A stretch of 64,000 bases of DNA from Panagrolaimus kolymaensis (taxonomy: Eukaryota > Nematoda > Chromadorea > Rhabditida > Panagrolaimidae): positions 806,001 through 870,000 of the forward strand of contig JAJQJQ010000039.1 in the NCBI GenBank assembly GCA_028622995.1, given 5' to 3'. The number at the start of each line of letters is the position of its first letter. Position 1 is the stretch's first letter. Shown here piece by piece: positions 39,401 to 48,471 of the stretch. The notes beneath the pieces are model-generated. The model worked only from the letters and a program-made list of their open reading frames with translations. It made no database searches and was not told the DNA's origin. Both the position numbers and the translations under genes were made by a program.

Positions 39401-39690
39401 TGTTGCTTTAAAGCAAATTGAAGTTTTAGCTGCATTTTCTCTCGATATCCAGAGAGTATCAAGAGGTGAAACATTAATTTCCAACAACTTCTTTATTTGG
39501 TGCCATTTATTATTTCAGAGGCAAGAACCTCGAAATTACAAAAATTGTTGCTTTAAAGCAAATTGAAGTTTTAGCTGCATTTTCTCTCGATATCCAGAGA
39601 GTATCAAGAAGTGAAAGATTAAAATCCGCCTGCTTCCTTTTATTATGCTATTTTTTCTTAGACCCTAGTACCTCCACATTCTTCCATCCT
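9464..39690 (+). repeat. 145-bp tandem satellite, about 207 copies
   Basis: A 30-kb head-to-tail array has a constant 145-bp period, measured for example from 9781 to 9926. Only two one-base length changes were noticed (near 13763 and 30255). The first unit (9464-9608) and the last piece (39610-39690) are strongly diverged, as expected at array edges. Two monomer types occur: type A with TTTTAGCTGCATTTTCTCTC and type B with TTTTATTATCTTTTTGTCTC. Only type A is seen before about 15640; after that the two are interspersed. Every unit has the perfect palindrome TTGCTTTAAAGCAA and short dyads GAGG-6-CCTC, CTCTC-8-GAGAG and GAAA-6-TTTC. Stops occur in all frames and 145 is not a multiple of 3, so it does not code for protein. 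The true copy number may be larger if assembly collapsed it. Confidence 0.97.
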
Positions 39691-39694
39691 AATT

Positions 39695-40027
39695 TTTTTA
39701 TAACAAAATGCTTCCTGATTAATATTTATAGCGCTTTTAATTCGATAAAATTATCTCAAAAAATTTATGAAAGCAATAAAAAAATGAGTTGATTACTCCT
39801 TTGATTGCATTTTTCATTCCTTTCTTTTTATACCGTCTTTCATGGGTTGGCGAAATGTAAATGAGCTTCCCTAAATAAAGCAAGCGCTTGTCATTTTTTT
39901 AAAAATTTGAATACATAAAAATGAGTAAAACAGATTTTGTACAAGCGCATAAATATTAGTTGAGCAAAACCTTTAAGATTTACAACAACAATTGTTTTTC
40001 AATATATATGTTTTATTAATTTTAAAA
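39695..40027 (-). repeat. right copy of the inverted promoter cassette
   Basis: This is the reverse complement of 8672-9003. Conserved parts include the TATA region, the palindrome CAAGCGCTTG (39881-39890), ACAAGCGCAT (39941-39950) and the A/T-rich outer edge that ends about 30 bases before the Myb-like gene's start codon. The small reading frame after the TATA box on the left (ATGTTTGAG) is destroyed here, reading ATTTTTTGAG. The inner end touches the degenerate last satellite unit. Confidence 0.75.
39824..39832 (-). promoter_or_regulatory. TATA box pointing into the satellite (right)
   Basis: TATAAAAAG on the minus strand reads from the right edge into the satellite, about 130 bases away. 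With the element at 8859-8867 it forms a convergent pair around the array. Use is not demonstrated. Confidence 0.42.
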
Positions 40028-40056
40028 TTTGGTAAATTACCTGTTGGTGATTAATA

Positions 40057-40919
40057 ATGGCTCAAAAACAACTAAAAAAGGTCCCATTGAAAGGAGATGA
40101 AAGAAACGCATTTAGAGCATGTTACTTGGAGTTTATGGAGTGTAAGTGACTTACATATTTATTACAAAATAATACTTTCCATGTTTTTCAGTTCGTAAAC
40201 TTTATCCTGATAGTGCTTCTATGGAAGATAGAATAATTATTGAAAAGAAACGTGAAGGTACGTTATAAACTTTATTCATTGAATTTATAAGCTATAGTAT
40301 ACAAACATTTTTAGAGTTAACAACGGCCTACGGATGTGATATAAGCTGGTGGACCGACCACATAAACAGCATTAAAATTGGTAAGACCTAATCTTTTTAA
40401 AAATCAAACTAAAGTGCTATTTTTAGAATGCGCCAAAGATCGAAAAAGATATGGTGGAAATATTTCATCCTCTACTGCATCAACAGCAAATCCAAAAACT
40501 GTTGAAAGTTCTTTAACAACAGTGAATTTTGAAGAAATGTATAAAAGCAACATAACCATCTTTCAACCACCAACATATAAAAACCGTAAGTCTTACAATC
40601 TATTTTTGTTTTCTATTAATACCAAATTTTAGGTACAAACGATACATTAAACATCGTTAATGATAGCATCGATGGTAAAGAAGATGATTCATTGGGTACG
40701 TTTTTTACTATGTGACAGCAAATGAATTAAACACATTGATATTTTTTGATTACATAAATTTTAGTTTTGCTTCAAGAAAGAAACCGTGAAAAGAAAAAAG
40801 ACAATCTTGTCAAAGAGTATGAACTCTTAGGACTTGAAAGCAAAAAGCTTGATTTACAGAAGAAAAAGAAAATGGAAGAAGTTGAAGAAATGGAAAAGGA
40901 GATGGCCAAGAAGCAATAA
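40057..40919 (+). CDS. small coiled-coil protein, possibly Myb/SANT-like
   Basis: Six exons (40057-40141, 40192-40257, 40315-40380, 40427-40585, 40633-40695, 40765-40919) encode 197 residues with every intron in the same phase and all frames open. The N-terminal 70 residues carry widely spaced aromatic residues (FRACYLEFMEFRKLYP, YGCDISWWTDHINSIK, CAKDRKRY), loosely like the Myb/SANT or MADF-type domains of transposon-linked and regulatory proteins. The middle is Ser/Thr/Asn-rich. The last 50 residues form a very charged coiled coil (RNREKKKDN ... KKKKMEEVEEMEKEM). It starts at the edge of the inverted cassette and occupies the place of the PTP gene of the left arm. The exon structure is intact, so it is probably functional. 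The domain assignment is a guess from spacing only. Confidence 0.65.
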
Positions 40920-40926
40920 AGGTCTT

Positions 40927-41926
40927 GTATAGCATGGAATGGGAAAATTAAAGGAGAAGCAAAAATATATATGGAAAAAGTTTATAAACGCGTTTACTCT
41001 TTTTATATCTAAGACATCAAAGCTGAAATTCGTGTATTAACTCTATTTGATGGATGCGAATATTTACCTGAGCTGCTTTTCAATGGATTGAATAATAAAG
41101 GATCGTAGTGTTTAATAAAGGAATGTATCGATGGTGGAACTCTAATGGATCTTTCTAATAAAGTATCGAGAAAACAAGTTGTCATTTCACCTGAAACTAA
41201 ACAAACAATTTCTTATCAACTTGCTATTGCTTTGGAATTTTTACACAGTAAAAACTTGATACATGGGTATGATTTTTAATTGCTGTAAGTAACCATATTT
41301 ATGTCTGTTTTAGAGATCTTAAAAGTAATAATGTCGCTTTAACAGCTGATGGAAATGTTCGATTAATTGACTTTGGTAATTCTCGAGATGTTAAAACTGA
41401 TACCATATTTCCTGCTCAACAATGTATTTATGGAGCTCCATATAAAGTCAAAACGAAAGAAGACGCTCTCGCCGCTGATATCTTTGCATATGGTGTTACT
41501 TTAACAGAAATGTATTATTCGTCGATGTTTTTATTGATTAAAACTGGTGGAGTATCAGGGATTAAAACTTGAAACAAAGATGGTGATAAACTTCTTCGAA
41601 GCTGTTTGAAAAATCATGTTTCTGATCGAAAAAAAGAAAATTAATGGTCACAAAAATTTAGAAAATATTTCACTTCAACCATCATACATTCCTGGCGTAC
41701 TTAAACATCCAAAAAATATGAAATCAACGAAATCAAAACCAGCGACAATATGTTATCCAATTGGAGAAGGAACGTTTTTGTTATTATATAAAGAATGCCT
41801 TAGAATTCCAAGAACCGAATATTACGAAAAGCTGTCCAAAGAAATTATCAAAAATGTTACCGTTGATAAAGAAAAAGAAGCTCCTAAAAATAGTGATTCA
41901 AATCGAAATTATGAAGCCACCCTTTA
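40927..41926 (+). pseudogene. protein kinase pseudogene, right copy
   Basis: The inverted copy of the kinase keeps MEKVYKR, ECIDGGTL, IHGDLKSNN (spliced across an intron near 41265-41312), LIDFGN and YGAPYK. It has lost the 5' part with the glycine loop. Stops interrupt it: TAA just after SFYI (about 41011), TAG at 41106-41108 (shared with the left copy), TGA after GIKT (about 41569), and a frameshift with TAA about 41641. The two copies share one nonsense codon but differ in the others, so decay began before the duplication and continued separately. Confidence 0.8.
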
Positions 41927-42086
41927 ATCTACGTATAAATTTGATTATTGTATTGTGATAACTAATAAACTTATTAAATTTAAACCTTTTCTATGAACCA
42001 AATTGAAACAAATAAGATTTTTATATCGAAAAAAACTACAAAAGTACAGTACAAAAAAAATATACAACAACAAAAAACATAGTTAA

Positions 42087-42252
42087 CTAAAAGACTTGGG
42101 AAAATGAATCTTTGGTGATTTCCAAAGCAAATTCTTTATCCAAAGTATCAAAGTCACAGATGGGTTTCGATTCCTTCATACATTTGAGTAAATATTTGGC
42201 AGAGAGATGTTGAAGCTTGATTGAATTTGAGATGAGTGAACCATTTGCAATT
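42087..42252 (-). pseudogene. MATH-BTB last-exon fragment
   Basis: This matches the last exon of the 4071-5210 gene in reverse orientation, keeping the frame for ANGSLISNSIKLQHLSAKYL and ending with TAG at 42087-42089. It lacks the MATH domain, the BTB domain and any start, and is cut at the duplication border. Confidence 0.85.
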
Positions 42253-42382
42253 TTTTTTTAGAATTGTATTTTCTCGTATCTTGTTCTTCTCTATGGAATT
42301 AATGTGGCATATATATTCCATTTTTTGAAAGCTATGCTTTTATTGTTTTTTTGGGAAATGATGGAGAAAAACTAAAGATTTA

Positions 42383-42474
42383 ATAAATTTCTAAATCATT
42401 AATTACAAAAGAATCCTGCAGATCGTCCAAAAAGCGTTACAGCTCACAAATATTTTAAGAATGTTTCAATTTAA
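42383..42474 (+). pseudogene. kinase C-lobe remnant
   Basis: A plus-strand frame reads NKFLNH, a stop, then LQKNPADRPKSVTAHKYF and KNVSI with a final stop. The NPADRP block is the conserved end of the C-lobe of Ser/Thr kinases (subdomain XI). No other kinase motif is close by, so this is a relic of a separate kinase and not part of the duplicated one, whose tail is different. Around it, 42253-42382 and 42475-42754 hold no recognisable gene. Confidence 0.5.
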
Positions 42475-42754
42475 CTATCATTTTTTCTTCCTCCATTGAA
42501 ATTTATAATTAAAACAAAAAAAAACCAAAAAGTACGAAGCTTCCTAAAGATGAAGCTGTTATAATCATTACTAATCCTCTCAGAATTGCATGTCCTGCTT
42601 CTTTTGAACAAAGTAAAACACTTAAAAAATATTGAGAAGGAAAAGTAAATAGTTTGCAAAAAAAGAAGGTTCCTCAAACGATTAGCCAAAAATAATTCTA
42701 ACGTTCAGCAATTTTTATCTTGTTTTGAAAATGAACTAATAAAGAAAGTTTTAG

Positions 42755-43050
42755 GGTTTCCCATGAAAAATTGCTCTATGGTATCAAATCGAAAGAGTCT
42801 TTGTGATCCTCAAATCTCAAGTCAATTATGGTGCTTTCAAAGTGGACATCGTCATCATTCAACAACAATGAGAAATCTCATTCATTCAAATTCAAACAAA
42901 GAATCATCACTTCAACTTTCTATCAACTCAAACACTTTGGCTGCATGAAGGAAAAATGTAAATTTGAATTTTATTCAGAAAATGATATCATCATTCTTCA
43001 ATGTGGTTTTCGTCATGATCATTCAAGGGATTTCTGTGTTGTGATACTGT
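42755..43050 (+). pseudogene. disrupted FLYWCH-like zinc-finger segment
   Basis: Two related cysteine/histidine segments lie in different frames. The first, after a good acceptor (GTTTTAG at 42748-42754), contains KSLCDPQ and ends LWCFQSGHRHHS. The second contains FYQLKHFGCMKEKCKFEF and ends LQCGFRHDHSRDFC, with C-x4-C and H-x-H spacing like FLYWCH or transposase-derived (WRKY/GCM1-type) fingers. A frame change between about 42870 and 42910 separates them, and TGA at 43050 separates the second from the long open gene that follows in the same frame. Either these are two mutations in the 5' end of that gene, or unrecognised splicing bypasses them. Confidence 0.4.
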
Positions 43051-43067
43051 GATGCTCAATTCCAACA

Positions 43068-44599
43068 ATGGTCAATTTTATTTTGCCTCTAACTGAATTT
43101 CCAAAAAGTGGCTGTAACGACAACAACTCAAACGAAGGCGAAGAAGAAGTTGATGTTGATGCTGGTGGATCACCTTTAACTGAACATGGTGCTGCAGCAA
43201 CAACGGAATCTGTCAAACGAATTCACAATGAAAATGATGAGCCTTTTGTTATTGAACTCAAACCAGCTCAATCAGTGGAGAAATTAGTGGTTGCTGAAAT
43301 ATATGGACAAAGTCATTCAATACTTTTTGGTGTGTTGCGTGAAAGCAAAATCCAACCCATTTATTCTGCTGGTGAAGAAATCGTTCAAACATTGGAAAAG
43401 AAGTTTAATGAAAGCTTGAATTCTGGCTTCTTCAAATCTCTTTATACAGGTTTTTGCTTATTGCTTTCTTTTCTTTGTTGTTAAAATCTTAGTTTCAGAA
43501 TTTCCTGTAAAAAGCTGCTGCTGTCAAAGTGATTCGTCTGGTCATTGTGATTTCTGTAAACGGCATTTATCCGTTGCTCATATCTATGTTTCAACTAAAG
43601 GTATGATTTTATATTAGATTCTTTACTCATTTTTGAAAACCAAGTTTCTTCCATTTTACCTGCTTCATTTTTAGGCCAATGTCAAGTTCTTCCCATCGAT
43701 GAAGCATCAACCAAAGGTTTAACAACTCGAGCAAAAGAATCATCAAAAAGAATTATCAACTATGCTAGTAAAACTATTGATGTTTTCCCATTGTTTCAAC
43801 ATACTGTTTGTTTTCTCTTTATTTGTTGCTAACTTTAATACTTCATGAATTTTTAGTGTTATGAATCAGAAATATGTGAAATTTGTTCCAATGCTTTACG
43901 ACTTTTTCGATGGAAGAAAGAACATGAAAAAGATAATATTTTGGCTGAACGAATGACCATCGTTGAAATGTACAATCATCTTTATTCTCAATGGTCGTTG
44001 CTGAAGTATTATTGTGAAAAACATTTGACAATTTGCAACAAAATGAAACGAAATCGAAGTGAAAAAGTTTGCTTGGCTTTTGAAGAATCTAAAACAACTT
44101 TTCGTAAACTATTGCAACTGGTTAGAAAAGAAAGGTATGGATTTCTTTCAGTTTCATCTGCTCTAACTTGGTGTATTTTTAACAACATTTATAGACACAT
44201 TTTCCAAGAAACTAACACCTAAATATTTTAGTGATCAAATGGATTATTATGGTCGTTGCACAAGTAATCCAAGCTTAAGCTTACTCCAACTTGAAATTGC
44301 TCATTTTACTCATTGTTCATGTAGTGTATGTTTTCATCATTCATTCTTCTTCTTTATTTTATCCTTCATTTTTTTAGTTGATGCAAGAAAGGGTTTCACA
44401 AGCGAATGAAGATTTAAAGCTATTCTTGGAAATGGAAAGAAAAGTTATGGTTCAAAAAGAATTGGCTGAAATGAATTTGAACAACACCAACTCAACGTCA
44501 CCTAAATTGGTTCCTATTCCATTACCATTAGTGCCACAAAAAAAGAAGAGATCGCCTTTTGGTTCACCTTTTTGTTTTTTAGGTTCATTTTTCTCGTAA
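43068..44599 (+). CDS. cysteine-rich protein with coiled-coil tail, unknown
   Basis: Six exons (43068-43449, 43499-43600, 43675-43805, 43857-44134, 44232-44325, 44378-44599) give 402 residues in one frame. It starts with an acidic stretch (NEGEEEVDVDAGG). Then come cysteine clusters that look metal-binding: CCCQSDSSGHCDFCKRH, CYESEICEICSNALRLF, YYCEKHLTICNK and HFTHCSCS. The last 70 residues have a predicted coiled coil (LKLFLEMERKVMVQKELAEM) and a Pro/Lys-rich end. I recognise no named family. The ATG at 43068 is the first after an in-frame TGA at 43050; upstream, a FLYWCH-like segment reads in the same frame, so the true protein may be longer if that stop is avoided. A polyadenylation signal AATAAA is at 44647-44652. 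Confidence 0.6.
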
Positions 44600-45128
44600 T
44601 ATTTGTATGTATGTATTTTTTTTATATGTAAAAATGTAAAAGTTATAATAAAGTTTATCTAAGGTTTCATTATTTACACGTTTTATAAAGCGTCTAGGCA
44701 AGAAAATGTAATATTCCATAAAGTTTGATCGGTAATGAAATGAGATTATTTCAATTTCTTTAAAGCTTTCATAAATGAATTAGCCACTTCTTCAAATTCA
44801 CATGAGCAACGTGAATGAGTCATTCAAACTCGAAGTTTTTAACCATCATGATGAAGATAGTGGAATTCATTTTTTGATTAATAAAAGTTCTCATTATCAT
44901 TTGAGCTGTTGAATAATCCTTATCTGGCAATTCGCCTTTTTTGTTTGTTGATAATGTGGTTTATTTCCCGATTTTTAACACTTTGTATCATTTCTCTATT
45001 TTGGGATTTGGTTAAAATACAATTTTTTATTTCCTTTATCAATCAATGGCTAAAATACACTTTGAAGGATAAAGTTTTATTGAACAAAAATAAAAAAGGA
45101 TAACAAACAAAAAACATTAACAGAAAAA
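44600..45128. other. intergenic, convergent 3' ends
   Basis: This lies between the 3' end of the cysteine-rich gene and the 3' end of the minus-strand MATH-BTB gene. It contains the AATAAA at 44647. On the minus strand around 44750-44830 there is a short frame (CSCEFEEVANSFMKALKKLK) that looks like a decayed coding fragment, but it has stops and no partner exons. Nothing else is recognised. Confidence 0.4.
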
Positions 45129-46297
45129 TTAAAAATAACAAGATTCAGTGAAAACAGTAAACATATTCTGAAGAAGTTTCATAGAAAAATGAATGTGAAG
45201 GAGATTCAAATCTTTGACAGGACGTTTCTTATTTGCTGAACCAACCAAAAAGCGTATACATTTATCTTGAAGTTTGAAAGAGTTGCTATCAAGAGAAAAG
45301 TTTGCAAGTTGACAGACATTTGAAGTGGAAATATCGTCGATTAATGAAGCTTCCATTGAATCCTAAAATAAACACAAGCTTTAGGCATGTAAGTATGTAA
45401 TAAAAGAGCCTACTTTGAGATTTTGCATACGGTATTTACCAAAAAAATTGAAAATCGATATCTTTTCATCCATTGTCAACATAGAAGTATTGCATTCATA
45501 ACAAAGTTGAAGAGCGAGTTTGACAATATGATAAGGAAAATCGGTAATTTCCATATGACTTTCAGTTGTTTCTTTCTTTTTTGCATTGAACATTCCATCG
45601 AAAACAGGTGAACATGCACTTAGAACACTTTTGTGAGCCTATAACAAAGTCAATGCTAAATAACCATAACAAGCACAAATAAAGCATACCTGAAGAGTTT
45701 TACCATCAACGATGATGTTGAAGTCTTTATTGCCTTTTCCCCAAAGATTTGTACCCAAATTTGAATTCTTCCATTGACTTCCATCATTGATGAGTCCATT
45801 TTCTTTGTCGACACTCAAAATTCCATCACATCTTACAGTAAACTTCCCATCAATAATGAATTTCTGCCATGGATCAAAAAGTTCTGAAGTTGTGCAAATC
45901 GAAGTTCCCCATCCTTTTGATAGTTCATATTCATAACTGCGTTGTTTGATAAAATCAGCTGGTTCAATACAATATGTGACGTCAGCTTTAACTTTCTGTT
46001 GAATATTTCCATCAAGTTCCAAATAGAAGAAAATCCAAAGTTTTCCAGCTCGTTCATCGTTGTCTCCATTTGGGTATAATTTAAGATAATACTTGACACC
46101 AGGAATGTTATAAGCATCGAAGAGTTTACTGTAGATGACACCATTAAATGAATCCTTCAAAGTTGATAAATCTTTTTCAGCGATTGACCATTGAATTGAA
46201 AAAGGACATTCAATTTTCTAAAAAAAGAAGAAGCATAATACAGTTGAATAAAGGTACGAAGAAAAAAAACACTTACATTCAAATCCAAAGAAGCCAT
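45129..46297 (-). CDS. MATH-BTB domain protein
   Basis: Four exons on the minus strand (46277-46297, 45690-46217, 45414-45638, 45129-45362) encode 335 residues. The order is the same as in the 4071-5210 gene: a short first exon, a MATH-like exon starting KIECPFSIQWSI and ending DFNIIVDGKTLQ, a BTB exon starting AHKSVLSACSPVFDGMF and containing MEITDFPYHIVKLALQLCYE, then a helical C-terminal exon. Intron positions match, so the two are paralogues, but the sequences have diverged widely, as is usual in this fast-evolving nematode family of cullin-3 adaptors. Here the intron between MATH and BTB begins with a normal GT. Confidence 0.85.
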
Positions 46298-46971
46298 TGC
46301 TGATTGATTTGTCACAGGAAAAATGAAACTCCAAAAAGTATTTGATTGAATAAACTAATCATTTTTTTTAGAAAGAAGCAAAATTTCAATGAAAAAAAGT
46401 GTTCATTCTTTGAAGGGTTTCACAACTTTGTGAAAAATCATGGAAGCCACACAAGTTTTCAACAAGCGCGGCAGGAGCAAAATTTTTGGAGTAAGAAAAA
46501 AATGAATGGCAAAAATTTTTTAAAATTTGATTCGATGTTTTAGAATGCATTTTTTCTTTTTAAACTTGAAAGGCTTTTATTTTTAAATTTTTACAATAAC
46601 TTTCAATTTTTTTTAACTTGCATAGAAGCATTATAGAGATGTGATTGGAATACCAAAAAATGGATATGCAATAATAAAAAAATAAAACTAATGAAAAACA
46701 AACAAAAAAGAGGTAAAGAGACTTATGTACGCCTAAAGATACACCAATAAACTCATCCAAGTACTTGTAGTTGCTTTTATGGGACTCGCAATAAACAAAA
46801 AATCTTGGGAATTTTCAGGTCAAAAAATAAAGCTTTTCTTCATCACTAAATTTATTTACCCAAAAAACATTTTTTGGTTGACCTGAAACTTATTGCATGA
46901 ATAAATTTCCCAACAAAGTTTCCTAGTATTGTATTTATTAGCCAGGTTATTGCTCACCGACGATAAAAATC
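46298..46971. other. divergent intergenic region
   Basis: This is the upstream region shared by the minus-strand MATH-BTB gene and the plus-strand RBR gene. It is A/T-rich, with long A and T runs. I see no gene and no clear TATA box. Confidence 0.4.
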
Positions 46972-48183
46972 ATGGATGAAAATTCAAGGCCTCAGGAAAT
47001 TCCATCATTATCAATGGCGGATGATACAGATTATGAATTTGATGAAATTCAAAAATATAAATTATTTTGGCCATTTGATAAATTAATTTTATTGATTCGA
47101 TTGATTTTTACTCGACTTTTTCGATCGTCTCAAAAGGTAACAATCAAACTTATTTTTTTTATTAAACTTTTTTTTATAAAAATTTTGTCTTTAGAAAGAT
47201 TCTTTCTCGCTTGAATCGTGTTCAATTTGTTGTCAAGAATATCCAATTAAGCGCCTGATTGGTTGTTCATCAAATCATTTAGTTTGTGGAAAATGTATTA
47301 GAAAAATTTCGAGAAATTCTTCATTTCTTCAACCATTCGATAAAATTATTCAAGGATTTCCATGTCCCATGTATAAATGCCAAAATTATTTTGCTTACGG
47401 TAAGTCAGTCACCATTGTCTAGGATATTTTTTTACGTTACGTTCGGGCAATGACAGAGTAAAAAAGCCTTGCTTTGAAGAAAAAATAATGTTTAAAATAA
47501 AAGAACTTTTCATTAAAGTTAAAAAAATTTCTAGAAAATATTTTGTCTATACTTCAACGACGAACTCGAAAAATAATTCAAACAAAAATTTATGAAAAAA
47601 TGTTAAACAATGCTGGAATAGATTTTGAAAAGTTTGGTTTAAAAATGTTAATCTTTAGTTTAAGTATATTCTTTGGATTTTTTAGATGTCGAAAATGTGA
47701 TTATCTTGCTGAAATGCCTCCCAAACGTTTTGTAAACGAATTACGAGTTTTTTGTTGCCCATATTGTTCGCATACATTTTGTTGTAAATGTGAGCGAAAA
47801 TGCAATAAATCACATTTCGGAATAAAATGCCGTAAAATTTCAAATGAAACGTAAGCTTTTGTTCCAAACCTTCATATTTCAAAAAATGTTTTCAGAACTG
47901 AAAAGTTAACTCAAGCCTTAATTCATCGATGCTATAAATGCTATTTACCATTTGTTAAAAAGATGGGATTCGATGAAGGTTGCAATATTATGACATGTAA
48001 ATGTGGCGCAAAACAATGTTATGCATGCCGAAGTCCAGTTACTTCTTCACATAAATGCTCGTAAGTGGAGAAAACTTTTTTTGTCTATCTATAAAATTCC
48101 TTGTTTTTAGAAAAATCTACGATACAGCTGTAAATATTCATAACCGCGATCTTCAAAAAGTTGTTGGCTTTAACAAATTTTAA
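46972..48183 (+). CDS. RBR-type E3 ubiquitin ligase, RNF216-like
   Basis: Six exons (46972-47136, 47195-47399, 47535-47646, 47686-47850, 47896-48060, 48111-48183) give 294 residues. After a hydrophobic stretch near residues 31-50 (LFWPFDKLILLIRLIFTRLF) comes a RING1-like region (SCSICCQEYP ... LVCGKCI ... CPMYKCQ). An IBR region follows (CRKCDYLAEMPP, FCCPYCSHTFCCKCERKC, GIKC), then RING2 (HRCYKCYLPFVKK, EGCNIMTCKCGAKQCYACR). The CNxMxCxCGxxxCYxCR arrangement fits RNF216/TRIAD3 better than Parkin or ariadne. RBR enzymes form a thioester on a RING2 cysteine, and the Cys of IMTCKC is in that place. The protein is short for the family and ends soon after RING2. The third intron is chosen at 47647-47685 (39 bases) because only that keeps the IBR frame. 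Confidence 0.82.
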
Positions 48184-48471
48184 CAACGCCACGAAATTAT
48201 GAAAAAAAAAAAATAGACTTGGTTTTTATGGTTCAAAAAGCCCTAAAGTAGTATTTTTTTTATTATTAAAAAAAATTAATGTACTTTTTTTTACAAAAGG
48301 CTGCTTTGTAAAGATTTTTGTGAAGATTTGTTTATTTAAAAATGTCAAAGAAAATAAAATAAAAATTTAAAGCTTAAATTAAAAAGTTCATGAGAGACAT
48401 ATATTTTTTGAGGACGGAATATGGCAAAAGTATTTTTTTATTATTTACTTCTAAAATTCAGAAAATTAATT

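Larger units (their letters stand above)
40927..42252 (-). repeat. right arm of inverted duplication
   Basis: This is the reverse complement of 5046-6986 without the LTR. It begins eight bases after the stop of the Myb-like gene, in the middle of the kinase glycine-loop exon (TATAGCATGG), and ends inside BTB coding sequence (CCATTTGCAA, about 42252). Beyond that the sequence differs completely from the left arm. Because the kinase 5' end is cut at this border, the Myb-like gene was joined here by the rearrangement or replaced the PTP and first kinase exons. Confidence 0.85.

Noticed and set aside
9464..39690. CRISPR-like array
   Set aside because: Repeats are directly adjacent 145-bp units with no unique spacers, in a eukaryotic genome; this is a satellite.
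5046..42252. Giant transposon with terminal inverted repeats (Maverick or Helitron type)
   Set aside because: No transposase, polymerase, integrase or Rep-helicase was found, no target duplication is visible at the outer borders, and the left arm merges into an intact single gene. An inverted segmental duplication explains it better.
42763..42948. Independent 61-codon gene starting MKNCSM
   Set aside because: It reads through the first FLYWCH-like segment and then runs out of frame into the second, so it is part of a disrupted gene.
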